From Brevibacillus humidisoli (lineage in GTDB: Bacteria; Bacillota; Bacilli; Brevibacillales; Brevibacillaceae), in contig NZ_CP087263.1 of assembly GCF_020923435.1 (NCBI RefSeq), forward strand, positions 434,001 to 498,000: a stretch of 64,000 bases of DNA, read 5' to 3'. The notes beneath the pieces were generated by a model. That model was not told the origin of the DNA. It did no database searches and was given only the letters and a program-made list of their open reading frames with translations. The first letter of the stretch is position 1, and each line of letters begins with the position of its first letter. Shown here one piece after another: positions 43,504 to 52,952 of this stretch. A program made the position numbers and the translations under genes.

Positions 43504-44538
43504 CTACTGCTCGATTTCGAAATATTTGTAGAGATCATCCAGCATTTTATTCGCCGCCATAACACCGCCAGACATGTTCCAGAACACTTCGTTGACCTGA
43601 TACACTTTGTTATTGCGGACCGCGTTCAGATTTTTCCAGAGGGGATCATTGGTCCATTCTTCCTGCAGTTTTTTCACTGCACCGTCCCCTTTCCAGTCTG
43701 CAGTAAAGTCGAAGATCACGTCGCCATCCATCTGGGCGATCTGTTCTTTGGTCAATTTGGCAATCACTTGATCCTTCACCCGCTGGGATTCAGGACGAGC
43801 CAGGCCGACTTCCTCGATGATCGATCCCGGAAAGCCGGTGTAGTAGATACGGGCATGATCAGGATTGAAGCGAATCAGGGAAACTTCTGTCTTTAGCTTG
43901 TCGCCCATTTTTTGTTTAAAGTCAGCGACTCGTTTGTCCCAATCGGAGATCAGTTTCTCTGCCTCAGCCTGCTTGTTCAGCGCCTCTGCCGAGAGCTTCA
44001 GATTTTCTTTCCAGTCAAACACGGTTTCGGTCATCACCGTCGGAGCGATTGCCGACAGCTGCGTGTAGATCTTTTCATGGCGCATCTTGCTGCCCAAGAT
44101 CAAGTCTGGTTTCAGGGAAGCGATCTTCTCCAGATTGGGCTGGGTCTCTTCGCCGAGCACGGTTACACCCTGCATGTCGTCTTTGATGTAGTCGTACCAC
44201 GGGTCGCCGATCCACGATTGGACGGCTCCGGTTGGCTTTACGCCGAGAGCGAGGGAGATGTCCACCAAACCGTTTACGAGAACGACAACCTTTTGCGGCG
44301 TCCCTTTGATCTCTGTTGTCCCCATGGCGTGAGTGATGGTGCGTGTCTCTTCTGATGATGTGCCTTGCTCGCCGCTCTCTGTACCGGGAGATGAAGCAGA
44401 GTTGTCCCCGGATGGCTGTGTTGAGGGTTGCGTCTGCTGCTGTCCGCCGCCGCATCCAGCCAGCAGGAGAACTGCTGTCAGAAATAGGGCAAGCACACGA
44501 AATGGTGTGGGTCTCTGAAGATATGTACGTGCCAACAT
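43504..44538 (-). CDS. Iron-siderophore ABC transporter binding lipoprotein
   Basis: 344 residues; lipoprotein signal ending LLLAGCGGG (Cys near 29) and a Gln/Ser-rich linker. Type III (FecB/FeuA) SBP fold from KVVVLVNGLVDISLALGVKPTGA, LEKIASLKPDLILGSKMRHEKIYTQLSAIAPTV and RNNKVYQVNEVFWNMSGG. It resembles YfiY-like proteins for carboxylate/hydroxamate siderophores. AAGGGGGATTCACC precedes the ATG. A Fur box at 44556 lies just upstream, and two permeases plus an ATPase are encoded divergently. Confidence 0.9.
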   Translation of the reverse strand: MLARTYLQRPTPFRVLALFLTAVLLLAGCGGGQQQTQPSTQPSGDNSASSPGTESGEQGTSSEETRTITHAMGTTEIKGTPQKVVVLVNGLVDISLALGVKPTGAVQSWIGDPWYDYIKDDMQGVTVLGEETQPNLEKIASLKPDLILGSKMRHEKIYTQLSAIAPTVMTETVFDWKENLKLSAEALNKQAEAEKLISDWDKRVADFKQKMGDKLKTEVSLIRFNPDHARIYYTGFPGSIIEEVGLARPESQRVKDQVIAKLTKEQIAQMDGDVIFDFTADWKGDGAVKKLQEEWTNDPLWKNLNAVRNNKVYQVNEVFWNMSGGVMAANKMLDDLYKYFEIEQ

Positions 44539-44555
44539 GGTGAATCCCCCTTAGG

Positions 44556-44574
44556 TAATAATGATTCTCATTTA
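44556..44574 (-). promoter_or_regulatory. Fur box upstream of siderophore-binding gene
   Basis: TAATAATGATTCTCATTTA closely matches the 19-bp Fur consensus GATAATGATAATCATTATC; 18 bp before the ATG of the binding protein. Confidence 0.8.
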
Positions 44575-44655
44575 CAGTAATTAAATATAGTACAACCTCA
44601 GAGACCTGTCAACAAACAACTTGGCACCTGCGACTTGTTATTTTTTTCATGGTAA

Positions 44656-44674
44656 TTGATAATGATACTCATTG
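44656..44674 (+). promoter_or_regulatory. Fur box upstream of siderophore permease operon
   Basis: TTGATAATGATACTCATTG, a close match to the Fur consensus, about 80 bp before the permease start. Together with the copy at 44556 it indicates iron repression of both divergent units. Confidence 0.8.
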
Positions 44675-44756
44675 ACACATCCCGCTCCATCTCATACACT
44701 TATAGTCGAAAGAAAAAATGGTCGCACCAGTGATTTTGCTATATGGAAGAAGGATT

Positions 44757-45770
44757 ATGATGATGGGAATGATGGCGGGTAACACGAGCAAGGTGATCGG
44801 TTTAATCATCGGAACGCTGATCTTGATCGCTTGCGTGTTTGCAAGTATCGTCTTTGGGGCAACAGATACGGGTTGGCAGGAGGCGATCGAAGCCTATACC
44901 AACTTCAACGGTTCCAATGAACACCTGATCATCCTCACGGTTCGCGTCCCGAGGGCGCTGATCGCGCTCGCCGTAGGTGCCAGCCTGGCAGTCGCCGGGG
45001 CGCTGATGCAAGCGCTGACGCGAAACCCGCTTGCTTCTCCGGAGATATTTGGGGTGAATGCCGGGGCATCATTTTTTATCGTGGTATCCGTGCTTTTGCT
45101 AACCATCACATCTCTATCGCAGTTTATCTGGATTGGATTTTTGGGAGCAGCGATTGGGGCGGCTGCTGTCTATATCTTGGGAACGATCGGCAGAGAAGGG
45201 ACGTCATCCGTCAAAATCGTGTTGGCTGGCGCTGCCGTTACCGCACTGTTCTCTGCTTTCACCCAAGGGATTCTGACGCTTAGTGAAAGCACGCTGGATG
45301 AGATTTTGTTCTGGCTGGCAGGCTCCGTTGCTGGACGAAAGCTGGAAATGCTGCTCTCGGTGCTGCCCTACATGTTGATTGGCCTGTTCTTGGCACTGCT
45401 GATCGCACGCCCGGTCAATACGCTGGCCATGGGGGAGGACGTAGCAACGGGATTGGGACAGCGAACCGCATACGTCAAGCTTGCCGCTGCTGTCATTATT
45501 GTATTGCTGGCCGGCAGCTCGGTCGCGCTTGCCGGATCGATCGGGTTCGTCGGGATTGTCGTTCCGCACATCGCCCGTTACTTTGTGGGGATTGATTACC
45601 GTTGGGTGATCCCTTACAGCGCTCTTTTAGGAGCGATCCTGCTGCTGTTGGCTGATATCGGTGCTCGGTTTGTGGTGATGCCGGAAGAAGCGCCGATCGG
45701 GATTATGACCGCGTTGGTTGGAACTCCCTTCTTTGTGTACATCGCGCGGAGGGGGTTCGCAGCATCATGA
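44757..45770 (+). CDS. Iron-siderophore ABC transporter permease (FecCD family), first subunit
   Basis: About 337 residues with nine to ten spans. Typical FecCD stretches: LTVRVPRALIALAVGASLAVAGALMQALTRNPLASPEIFGVNAGA and GSIGFVGIVVPHIARYFVG, ending LVGTPFFVYIARRG. ATG 44757 is preceded by GAAGAAGGATT; an upstream ATG (44718) lacks a good site. Its TGA overlaps the second permease ATG (ATGA). Confidence 0.92.
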   Translation: MMMGMMAGNTSKVIGLIIGTLILIACVFASIVFGATDTGWQEAIEAYTNFNGSNEHLIILTVRVPRALIALAVGASLAVAGALMQALTRNPLASPEIFGVNAGASFFIVVSVLLLTITSLSQFIWIGFLGAAIGAAAVYILGTIGREGTSSVKIVLAGAAVTALFSAFTQGILTLSESTLDEILFWLAGSVAGRKLEMLLSVLPYMLIGLFLALLIARPVNTLAMGEDVATGLGQRTAYVKLAAAVIIVLLAGSSVALAGSIGFVGIVVPHIARYFVGIDYRWVIPYSALLGAILLLLADIGARFVVMPEEAPIGIMTALVGTPFFVYIARRGFAAS

Positions 45771-46822
45771 ATCGGGACATCGTGAAGAGGTACATATCCC
45801 TCCGCTGTGCGGCTTGGCCGGTCTCCTTTCTCGTCGAGCGAAGGGTGGCAACGGTGAGCATTCTGCTGAGTGTGTCGGTGGCTGCCGTCTTTATCCTCAG
45901 TGCCGGAATGGGAGATCTCTTCCTCACCCCGCTGGAGGTGCTGCATGTGCTGACCGGCAGCGGAGAGGAGAGCCAGAGTGTCATCGTCACCACGTTTCGA
46001 CTGCCGCGCATCTTCGTCGCTATGCTGGTTGGCGCAGCGTTGGCTGTATCGGGGGCCATCCTGCAGGGGATCATTCGCAACCCTTACGTATCCCCTGACA
46101 TCGTCGGGATTACCGGTGGAGCGTCTGTTGCCGCCGTTTCGTTTATCTATTTTTTCTCAGGGGTTTTGAGCATTCACCTGCAGCCCTTGTTCGCATTTGT
46201 CGGGGCCGGTCTGATCGCTTTTGTGATCTACAGTCTGGCTTGGCGCAGGGGGGTGACGCCGATCCGTCTGGTTCTCATCGGCATCGGTTTTTCAGAAGGG
46301 CTTCGTGCCGTGACGATGCTGATGATCGTGCTGAGTCCAATGTACGCGGCAAGTCAGGCTTACATCTGGCTGACGGGTACGGTCTACGCTGCTACCTGGG
46401 ATCAAGTATTTACGCTGTTGCCTTGGGTCGTTGTTTTTATCACCGCTGCCTTTCTATACGTGGGAAACGTAAACGTGCAGCAGTTGGGTGACGACATCGC
46501 GGCCAGTCTAGGCAGTTCCGTTCAGCGGGATAGGGTTGTCTTGTTGCTGATCAGCGTCGTGCTGGCGGGCGCCGCTGTTGCGATCGCCGGGGCTGTTGGG
46601 TTTGTTGGCCTGATCGCCCCACACATTGCGCGCAAGCTGGTAGGACCGTCGTTTGGCGGTATGCTGCCGGTTTCCGCCTTGACTGGAGCACTTATCGTCA
46701 TGCTGGCGGATCTTGTCGCCAGAACAGCCTTTTCGCCGCTTGATATTCCGGTTGGTGTGTTTACGGCGGCAGTAGGGGCGCCATTTTTCATCTATTTACT
46801 CTACCGGACCCGCAAACAGTAA
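45767..46822 (+). CDS. Iron-siderophore ABC transporter permease (FecCD family), second subunit
   Basis: 351 residues: [64 protein letters not shown] and [34 protein letters not shown], all FecCD hallmarks. A heterodimer with the preceding subunit is expected. The N-terminus ([21 protein letters not shown]) is longer than in many homologues, so a start further in is possible; the 4-bp overlap favours this one. Confidence 0.92.
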   Translation: MNRDIVKRYISLRCAAWPVSFLVERRVATVSILLSVSVAAVFILSAGMGDLFLTPLEVLHVLTGSGEESQSVIVTTFRLPRIFVAMLVGAALAVSGAILQGIIRNPYVSPDIVGITGGASVAAVSFIYFFSGVLSIHLQPLFAFVGAGLIAFVIYSLAWRRGVTPIRLVLIGIGFSEGLRAVTMLMIVLSPMYAASQAYIWLTGTVYAATWDQVFTLLPWVVVFITAAFLYVGNVNVQQLGDDIAASLGSSVQRDRVVLLLISVVLAGAAVAIAGAVGFVGLIAPHIARKLVGPSFGGMLPVSALTGALIVMLADLVARTAFSPLDIPVGVFTAAVGAPFFIYLLYRTRKQ

Positions 46823-46841
46823 AGAGGGGAGATCCAGCACA

Positions 46842-47663
46842 ATGAAGGGATTGGAAGCAAGAGAGTTGACGTTGTCGTATGACGACACCGTGATCATTGA
46901 CAAGTTAGATTTACAGATCCCCAAACAAAAGATTACCGTATTCATCGGAAGCAACGGCTGCGGCAAATCAACTCTGCTCCGTTCACTTGCTCGTCTGCTG
47001 AAACCGGCAGAGGGATGCGTGCTGATCGATGGGGAACAGATTACCAAGCTGTCTACCCGGGAAGTGGCGAAGCGCCTGGCGATTCTTCCCCAAGGCCCGA
47101 CAGCTCCAGAAGGATTGACCGTTCTCCAGTTGGTCAAGCAGGGGAGATACCCTTACCAGAGCTGGCTGCAGCAGTGGTCGAAGCGAGATGAAGAGGCTGT
47201 GATGAAGGCGCTGGAAGCGACGCAGATGACTCCATTTGCCGATCGGCCGGTCGACTCGCTCTCCGGAGGACAACGGCAGCGGGCGTGGATTGCGATGACG
47301 CTGGCTCAGGAGACGGAAACCATATTACTCGATGAGCCGACCACCTATCTCGACATGACCCATCAGATCGAGATTCTCGATCTGTTGTATGAGCTGAATC
47401 AAACCGAGCAGCGAACGATCGTCATGGTGCTGCATGATCTGAATCTGGCCTGCCGTTACGCCGACCATATCGTCGCTGTTCATAATCGGTCGGTCTACGC
47501 CCAGGGAGCGCCAGAACAGATCTTCACGGAAGAGATGGTCCGCGATGTGTTTCAACTGGAATGTCAAATCGCCACCGACCCCCTATATGGGACGCCGATG
47601 TGCATCCCTTACAGCAAAGGAAGAAATGTTCGTATCCGATCCTTGACGGGAGTAGGTGTGTGA
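46842..47663 (+). CDS. Iron-siderophore ABC transporter ATPase (FecE family)
   Basis: 273 residues: Walker [10 protein letters not shown] near residue 35, Q-loop [12 protein letters not shown], signature [13 protein letters not shown], Walker [14 protein letters not shown] and switch His in [15 protein letters not shown]. It provides ATP hydrolysis to the two permeases. AGAGGGGAGATCC precedes the ATG. Confidence 0.95.
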   Translation: MKGLEARELTLSYDDTVIIDKLDLQIPKQKITVFIGSNGCGKSTLLRSLARLLKPAEGCVLIDGEQITKLSTREVAKRLAILPQGPTAPEGLTVLQLVKQGRYPYQSWLQQWSKRDEEAVMKALEATQMTPFADRPVDSLSGGQRQRAWIAMTLAQETETILLDEPTTYLDMTHQIEILDLLYELNQTEQRTIVMVLHDLNLACRYADHIVAVHNRSVYAQGAPEQIFTEEMVRDVFQLECQIATDPLYGTPMCIPYSKGRNVRIRSLTGVGV

Positions 47664-47697
47664 CGCCAATCCCCATGTATGGGGGAGAAGGGAGATC

Positions 47698-48276
47698 ATG
47701 TGCATGGAGTTGTGGGAAGCGCTCAAGGGGCGGCGCTCGATCGGCAAAGTAAAGCTAGACGTCCCTCCTCGTGAATGCATTGAGAAGATATTGGAAGCGG
47801 CTACCTGGGCGCCCAGTCACCATCAAACACAGCCTTGGAAGTTTTTTGTCCTGCAGGGAAGGGCGCGCCAACGCTTGGGAGAAGAGATGGCTCGGATTGC
47901 GATGGGCAAGATAGCGGATCAAGAGACGGAAGACGTCCGGGCCAAGATCGAAAAACTGAAGTCCAAACCACTGCGGGCACCTGTGGTGATCGCCGTCGCC
48001 GTCACTCCGTCCGAGCAGGAGAAAGTGGTCGAAATCGAAGAGATTGAGGCTGTCGCATGTGCCGTGCAAAATATGATGCTGGCGGCTCACGAACTGGGGC
48101 TGGGTACGATCTGGCGAACGGGCAGCATCACCTATGAACCAGATTTGAAACCATTTTTCGGCTTGGGCGAACGCGATCGACTGCTCGGTTTCGTCTACGT
48201 CGGATATCCTGATCTGCCGCAGCGGGAGTCAGTGGGAAGGCCCTTTACGGAGAAAACAGTTTGGTATGATGAATGA
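47698..48276 (+). CDS. Nitroreductase family protein
   Basis: About 192 residues, starting MCMELWEALKGRRSIGKVKL after AAGGGAGATC. FMN-binding nitroreductase pattern: RRSIGKVK, TWAPSHHQTQPWKFFVLQG and LAAHELGLGTIWRTGS, with a final GFVYVGYPDLPQRES. Probably an NAD(P)H-dependent flavoprotein reducing nitro compounds or quinones. It is 34 bp downstream of the siderophore ATPase and may be cotranscribed with it, which would suggest a role in iron release; that link is inference. Confidence 0.88.
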   Translation: MCMELWEALKGRRSIGKVKLDVPPRECIEKILEAATWAPSHHQTQPWKFFVLQGRARQRLGEEMARIAMGKIADQETEDVRAKIEKLKSKPLRAPVVIAVAVTPSEQEKVVEIEEIEAVACAVQNMMLAAHELGLGTIWRTGSITYEPDLKPFFGLGERDRLLGFVYVGYPDLPQRESVGRPFTEKTVWYDE

Positions 48277-48315
48277 AAAAGCGGCTATTCCTGCTTAGGA
48301 ATGGTCGTTTTTTTT
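48277..48315 (+). terminator. Terminator after nitroreductase gene
   Basis: AGCGGCTATTC pairs (with G-T wobbles) with GAATGGTCGTT across an 8-nt loop, followed by TTTTTTT. Confidence 0.8.
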
Positions 48316-48389
48316 AAAACCCATGGAACCGCAAGCATGCTGTTTGCTGTTTACATGATCATGGTGGGGTGAACCCTCCCTTTAGTGAA

Positions 48390-48427
48390 AAATAAGCTGA
48401 CACCTGTTGCATGGCAGGTGCCAGCTT
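48390..48427 (-). terminator. Terminator of the gamma-glutamyltranspeptidase gene
   Basis: Minus strand AAGCTGGCACCTG pairs with CAGGTGTCAGCTT (one G-T), then ATTTTTC, 50 bp past the stop. Confidence 0.85.
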
Positions 48428-48477
48428 GCGATCGCAGCACTGAGGTTTACTAAATCTACCTTGCGGCTGCTTCCATG

Positions 48478-50577
48478 CTAGTTGGTGATTTTATACACAT
48501 CTTCTTGATAAGCTTTTTGTACTTCGTTTTCAGAGACAGGGCTTTGTTCTTTTTCCAGCAGCACGGCCTGGTCCGCTTGGTCCCAGCCCACCTTGTAGCC
48601 GAGCGTCTCAGCTACTTTTCTCACCGGCAGGAACACATCTCCATTTACTGTCGTCTCCAGCTTCGCAAAACGGTTGGATTCGATCCCTAATGCTAGTTCC
48701 AACTGAGCAGCAGCGGCCCAGACGGTACCATCCTGGAGAACCAATTGTCCTTCCGCAAACGGATAACGTGCTCCGTTCACTTTCAGTTGAAGCTCGCTCG
48801 GATTCCATAGTGCGGGCGCGTCCGGTTCTGGTTGGACAAAAGAGACGGCGTCTACGCCAAGTACCGTTCCTTCCCTGGTATTGTCCGCGCCACCGTACAT
48901 CTTGCCCGTTTCGTAGTCGAACAGCACGGCCTGCACGTTTCCGATGTCTTGCGGCTGTTCTTCAAACACGTGACCTCTGGACATCAGATCGAGAATCACG
49001 TCTTGCTCAATCCCTGCTTCCCAGCGTACATTTGGATAGCTGCTGGAATAGATGCGCGGCGTTTCGATCGCTTTCTGGATCGGCAGTTTATGATCAATCA
49101 CATTGATGATCGTCTGCGCAACGGATGTGATAATCGTCGGTCCTCCCGGCGAGCCGACCGCCATAAACGGCTGGCCGTCTTTGAGCGCCATGGTTGGCGA
49201 CATGCTGCTTCGCGGCCGCTTTCCAGGCTCTACCTGATTGACCCCGCCTGGCTCAGCATCAAAATCGGTCATTTCGTTGTTCAACATAAAGCCGTAGCCT
49301 GGAACCATGATCCCGGTACCAAACACTTGCTCGATCGTCGTGGTGTAGGAAACCATGTTGCCCCATTGGTCGATCACCGAAAAGTGCGTCGTCTGTCCAA
49401 TCGGATTTTCCTCTTGTACAGACGCCCGTTTTTTCTTGTTCTCGCCGTCAGGTTCATACTTCCATGGGTCGCCCGCTTGTACGTTGGCATTGGCGATGCG
49501 GGGGTGGATCAGCTCTTGCCTTTGCTTGATGTATTCGTCGTCAATCAGCCCTGTTTTCGGTACCGGATAGAAATCTTCATCCGCCATGTACATCGCCCGA
49601 TCAGCGTAAGCGAGGTGCATCGCTTCGATCAGACGGTGCAGGTACTCAGGTGAATTGACACCCATCTTTTCAACATTGTAGCCTTCCATCAGTTTCAAGA
49701 TTTGCAGGACGGTCAAGCCGCCGGAGCTTGGCGGAGACATGGAAACCACTTCATAGCCGCGATACATGCCGCGAACCGGTTCGCGTTCTTTGACCTGGTA
49801 CTGCTGCAGATCATCCGTGGTCATCACGCCGCCCCGTTTTTGCACTTCCGCGACCAACGCTTCTCCAATCTCTCCATTGTACAGTGCATCGGACCCTTTT
49901 TCCTTGATCAGCGAGAAAGTCTTCGCCAGATCGGGCTGAACCAGCAGATCCCCTTCTTGAAGCGGTTTGCCGTCTGGAATGAAGACTTCAGCAGCCGTTC
50001 CGTACTGCTGCAGTTTCTCGATATTTTCGGCGATGTACTGCTCCATCGACCAGTTTACCTTGAACCCGTCTCTGGCATATGTAATCGCTGGATCAATCAC
50101 CTGGGATAACGGCATCGTACCGTACTGTTCCAGAGCGTATTCTACGCCTTTCAAGGTGCCGGGAACACCTACCGCATTTCCACTGGTATGACGTTGGAAC
50201 CAGGGAATCGGTTTGCCGTTTTCGTCGAGGAATAGATCGGGCGTGGCCTTTTGCGGCGCCATCTCGCGACTGTCGATCACTTTGATCTCGTTTTTCTCTT
50301 TGAGATAGATCATCATGAACCCGCCACCGCCGATTCCTGACATCATCGGCTCAACCACGTTGAGGGCCAATTGAATCCCGGCAGCCGCGTCGACCGCATT
50401 CCCGCCTTCCGCGAGAATCGTTTTGCCAACCTCTGCCGCCAATGGATGTGAGACGGCGACAATTCCTTTTGCTGCACTCGGCATCTCTTCAGATACGCCG
50501 GGCACAGCAGCAAACACAGGCGTGATGGAAGCAAACACCAACAACAAAGCACTGATCAGATGAAACCATCGATTCAA
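48478..50577 (-). CDS. ggt: Gamma-glutamyltranspeptidase with C-terminal copper-amine-oxidase-like domain
   Basis: About 699 residues. Signal peptide (FHLISALLLVFASITPVFA), a Ggt N-chain (GGNAVDAAAGIQLALNVVEPMMSGIGGGGFMMIYL) and the autoprocessing site QTTHFSVIDQWGNMVSYTTTIEQVFGTG, whose Thr is the nucleophile. After the normal Ggt end (GVDAVSFVQ) follows an extra ~105-residue domain, LKVNGARYPFAEGQLVLQDG... PVRKVAETLGYKVGWD, of the copper amine oxidase N-terminal type often found on Firmicute surface proteins. The start is TTG 50577, 7 bp after AAAAGGGGGA; ATG 50598 has no ribosome site. Confidence 0.9.
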   Translation of the reverse strand: MNRWFHLISALLLVFASITPVFAAVPGVSEEMPSAAKGIVAVSHPLAAEVGKTILAEGGNAVDAAAGIQLALNVVEPMMSGIGGGGFMMIYLKEKNEIKVIDSREMAPQKATPDLFLDENGKPIPWFQRHTSGNAVGVPGTLKGVEYALEQYGTMPLSQVIDPAITYARDGFKVNWSMEQYIAENIEKLQQYGTAAEVFIPDGKPLQEGDLLVQPDLAKTFSLIKEKGSDALYNGEIGEALVAEVQKRGGVMTTDDLQQYQVKEREPVRGMYRGYEVVSMSPPSSGGLTVLQILKLMEGYNVEKMGVNSPEYLHRLIEAMHLAYADRAMYMADEDFYPVPKTGLIDDEYIKQRQELIHPRIANANVQAGDPWKYEPDGENKKKRASVQEENPIGQTTHFSVIDQWGNMVSYTTTIEQVFGTGIMVPGYGFMLNNEMTDFDAEPGGVNQVEPGKRPRSSMSPTMALKDGQPFMAVGSPGGPTIITSVAQTIINVIDHKLPIQKAIETPRIYSSSYPNVRWEAGIEQDVILDLMSRGHVFEEQPQDIGNVQAVLFDYETGKMYGGADNTREGTVLGVDAVSFVQPEPDAPALWNPSELQLKVNGARYPFAEGQLVLQDGTVWAAAAQLELALGIESNRFAKLETTVNGDVFLPVRKVAETLGYKVGWDQADQAVLLEKEQSPVSENEVQKAYQEDVYKITN

Positions 50578-50757
50578 TGAACATTCCCCCTTTTTCATCT
50601 TGTTGCTACATTGTAGTGGAATGACTATGGAAACATACGGGAAACTACAAGATTTCGCTAAAAATAATCTGTATATTTAGATTTTTCTTTCGAGTAACGC
50701 TGTCGGATGCGAGAACGGATCTTAGGAAACCAAGCAATCTGTTCGTTTACCATATAA

Positions 50758-51852
50758 AGGAAGGGTGATTTTTTAATAGTTGGTGTTTTTTTTCATAAAA
50801 TTTGCGTAAAATCCATAAGGTTTTTCGCCACAGGCGATCTGACCCAATCCGTTTCCGTGAAAGGAAAGGATGAAGTGGCCCAACTGGCTTCCGAGTTTAA
50901 CCGCACGATCGGGACGTTGAAACAACTGGTGCAAGGCGTCACCGGTGCCTCTGAACGCGTGAACGGGTTTACCCGAGAGCTGGCGGTCGGCATTGACCAG
51001 ACGAACCTGGCCGCGCAAACCATTACCCGTTCGATTGAAGAGGTGACCAATGGCGTGGAGGTACAGGTACGAAGCGCCGAAGAGACGTCCAGGGCGATTG
51101 AGGAAATGTCGGTCGGCATTCAGCGGATCGCCGAGACATCCTCGTCCGTCTCCAGTGCATCGCTGGATGCGGCCAAAGAAGCGGAACAAGGCGGTGTCTG
51201 GATCGATAAAGCGGTACAGCAGATGAACAAGATCAATAACGCCACGGACCGCGTAGCTGGGGCGATTCATCGTCTGGGCGATCGTTCCGAGGCGATCGGG
51301 CTGATCCTGGAGACCATCTCCGAACTGGCCGCCCAGATTAACCTGCTTGCGCTGAACGCGGCGATTGAAGCGGCTCGGGCCGGAGAGCACGGCAGAGGGT
51401 TTGCGGTCGTGGCGGATGAAGTGCGCAAGCTGGCGGAACAGTCCGATGATTCGACTCGTCAAATCGCCAAGTTGATTACGGAGATCCGCGATGATATGGG
51501 TCATGCGGTAGGAGTCATGACCGAAGGGGAGCAGGATGTGAAGGCGGGAATTGACCTGATCGAAGAACTGCGTCAAGGTTTTGCCAATATCCTGTCATCC
51601 GTCCAGTATGTAGCCAGCCAAATCGAAGAGGTGTCGGCAGCGGCGGAACAGATGTCGGCAGGCTCTGAAGAAGTGACTGCCTCGGTGCAAGAGATGACGC
51701 GGATTGCCGTCAATTCGGCTGACAGTACCCGGGAAGTGGCGGCCGCAGCCCAGCAGCAATTGGCTTCCATGCAGCAGATCTCGGTCTCGATCCAATCCTT
51801 GGGCAGTGTCGTCGAAGAATTGGAGCAGGCTGTCCGTCGATTTAAGATGTAG
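50758..51852 (+). pseudogene. 5'-truncated methyl-accepting chemotaxis protein
   Basis: The reading frame opens at 50758 without a usable start and enters HAMP-like sequence abruptly at [21 protein letters not shown], the second half of a HAMP domain, followed by a complete signalling domain with the conserved hairpin [39 protein letters not shown]. The ligand-binding domain, both membrane spans and the first HAMP helix are missing. The bases before 50825 are AT-rich and look non-coding. GTG 50857 is a possible but site-less start. I read it as a remnant, perhaps expressed as a soluble fragment. Confidence 0.75.
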
Positions 51853-51911
51853 TAGATTTCATCCGAAAACAATAGAGAGACATCCAGATATCCAAGAAAG
51901 GAGTGAGTGTT

Positions 51912-52886
51912 TTGAAAAGGAGAAACAAGGTATTGGCAGTTGCCGCATTGGCAGTCACGTTGCTCGCAGGGAATCTGTTCACCCCGTCGATCTCAGCGGA
52001 AGGGACACCGGTCCCCATAGAGGATGCGAGTGCTGCACAGGTCTCCAAGGAGGCGGCGAGTGCTGCACAGGTCGATCTGGCCGCAGCGAACAGCGGTGTG
52101 ATGGTACCTGTTGAAGCAGTTAGCCAAGCGTTGGGCCAAACCGTCACCTGGGATCCGAAAACAAAAGAAGTAAACATCCAATCCCGCCTGGACAAGATTA
52201 TCGAACAAGGCTATATCCGGATTGGTACGACAGGTGACTACAAACCGTTTACCTACCTCAACCCTGAGACAAACGAGTTTGAGGGCTACGACATTGACGC
52301 TGCCAAACTGCTGGCCAAGAACTTGGGCGTGGAAGCAAGGTTCGTGCAAACATCTTGGCCGACGTTGATGGAAGACCTGCTCGCGGACAAGTTTGATATC
52401 GCAGTGGGCGGGATTACCCGCAATGTGGAACGGCAGAAGAAAGCTCATCTCTCCCAAGCGTATATCAGTTTCGGCAAATCTCCGTTGATTCGCTTGGCAG
52501 ACAAAGACCGCTTCAAAAGCCTGGCCGATATCGACCAGCCAGACGTCAAGATCGGGCTGAATCCCGGTGGGACCAATGAAAAGTTTGTTCGCGCCAACAT
52601 CAAAAACGCAGAGATCATCATGGTCGAGAACAATCTGGAGATTCCGCACATGGTAGCCGCTGGTGAAGTGGACGTGATGATCACGGACAACATCGAAGCG
52701 ATGCTCTACGCCAAAGAAGATGAGCGTCTCTACGCCGCACTGACCGACCAAACCTTCACCGTTGATGAAAAAGGGTATCTGATGCACCGCGGCGACCTGG
52801 TATTCGAGAACTGGATCGAACTGTGGATGGATGAAATGAAGCTAAAAGGTGAGTTTGACAAGCTGTATAAAAAATGGATAGAATAG
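51912..52886 (+). CDS. Amino-acid-type solute-binding protein (family 3 SBP), orphan
   Basis: About 324 residues. Signal peptide (KVLAVAALAVTLLAGNLFTP), a low-complexity linker containing a 30-bp tandem duplication (ASAAQV twice), a short copper-amine-oxidase-like stalk piece (VMVPVEAVSQALGQTVTWD) and a family-3 SBP domain (IRIGTTGDYKPFTYLNPETNEFEGYDIDAAKLLAKNLG; DKFDIAVGGITRN; MITDNIEAMLYAKED). No lipobox Cys is seen. TTG 51912 is the start, correctly spaced from AAAGGAG; GTG 51903 would abut it. Possibly a cyclohexadienyl dehydratase-like or sensor-type SBP; no permease is nearby. Confidence 0.78.
   Translation: MKRRNKVLAVAALAVTLLAGNLFTPSISAEGTPVPIEDASAAQVSKEAASAAQVDLAAANSGVMVPVEAVSQALGQTVTWDPKTKEVNIQSRLDKIIEQGYIRIGTTGDYKPFTYLNPETNEFEGYDIDAAKLLAKNLGVEARFVQTSWPTLMEDLLADKFDIAVGGITRNVERQKKAHLSQAYISFGKSPLIRLADKDRFKSLADIDQPDVKIGLNPGGTNEKFVRANIKNAEIIMVENNLEIPHMVAAGEVDVMITDNIEAMLYAKEDERLYAALTDQTFTVDEKGYLMHRGDLVFENWIELWMDEMKLKGEFDKLYKKWIE
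52026..52073 (+). repeat. 30-bp tandem duplication in the SBP linker
   Basis: GCGAGTGCTGCACAGGTC occurs at 52026-52043 and again at 52056-52073, period 30, encoding a duplicated ASAAQV stretch in frame. Confidence 0.85.
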
Positions 52887-52893
52887 TGACGGC

Positions 52894-52920
52894 AAGCCTG
52901 GTTTTCGGACCAGGCTTCTC
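52894..52920 (+). terminator. Rho-independent terminator after the SBP gene
   Basis: AAGCCTGGT (52894-52902) pairs perfectly with ACCAGGCTT (52909-52917), then CTCTTAT. Short T content, so moderate strength. Confidence 0.65.
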
Positions 52921-52952
52921 TTATGTCACATGTTGGATGAGAAGGTGGGTCA

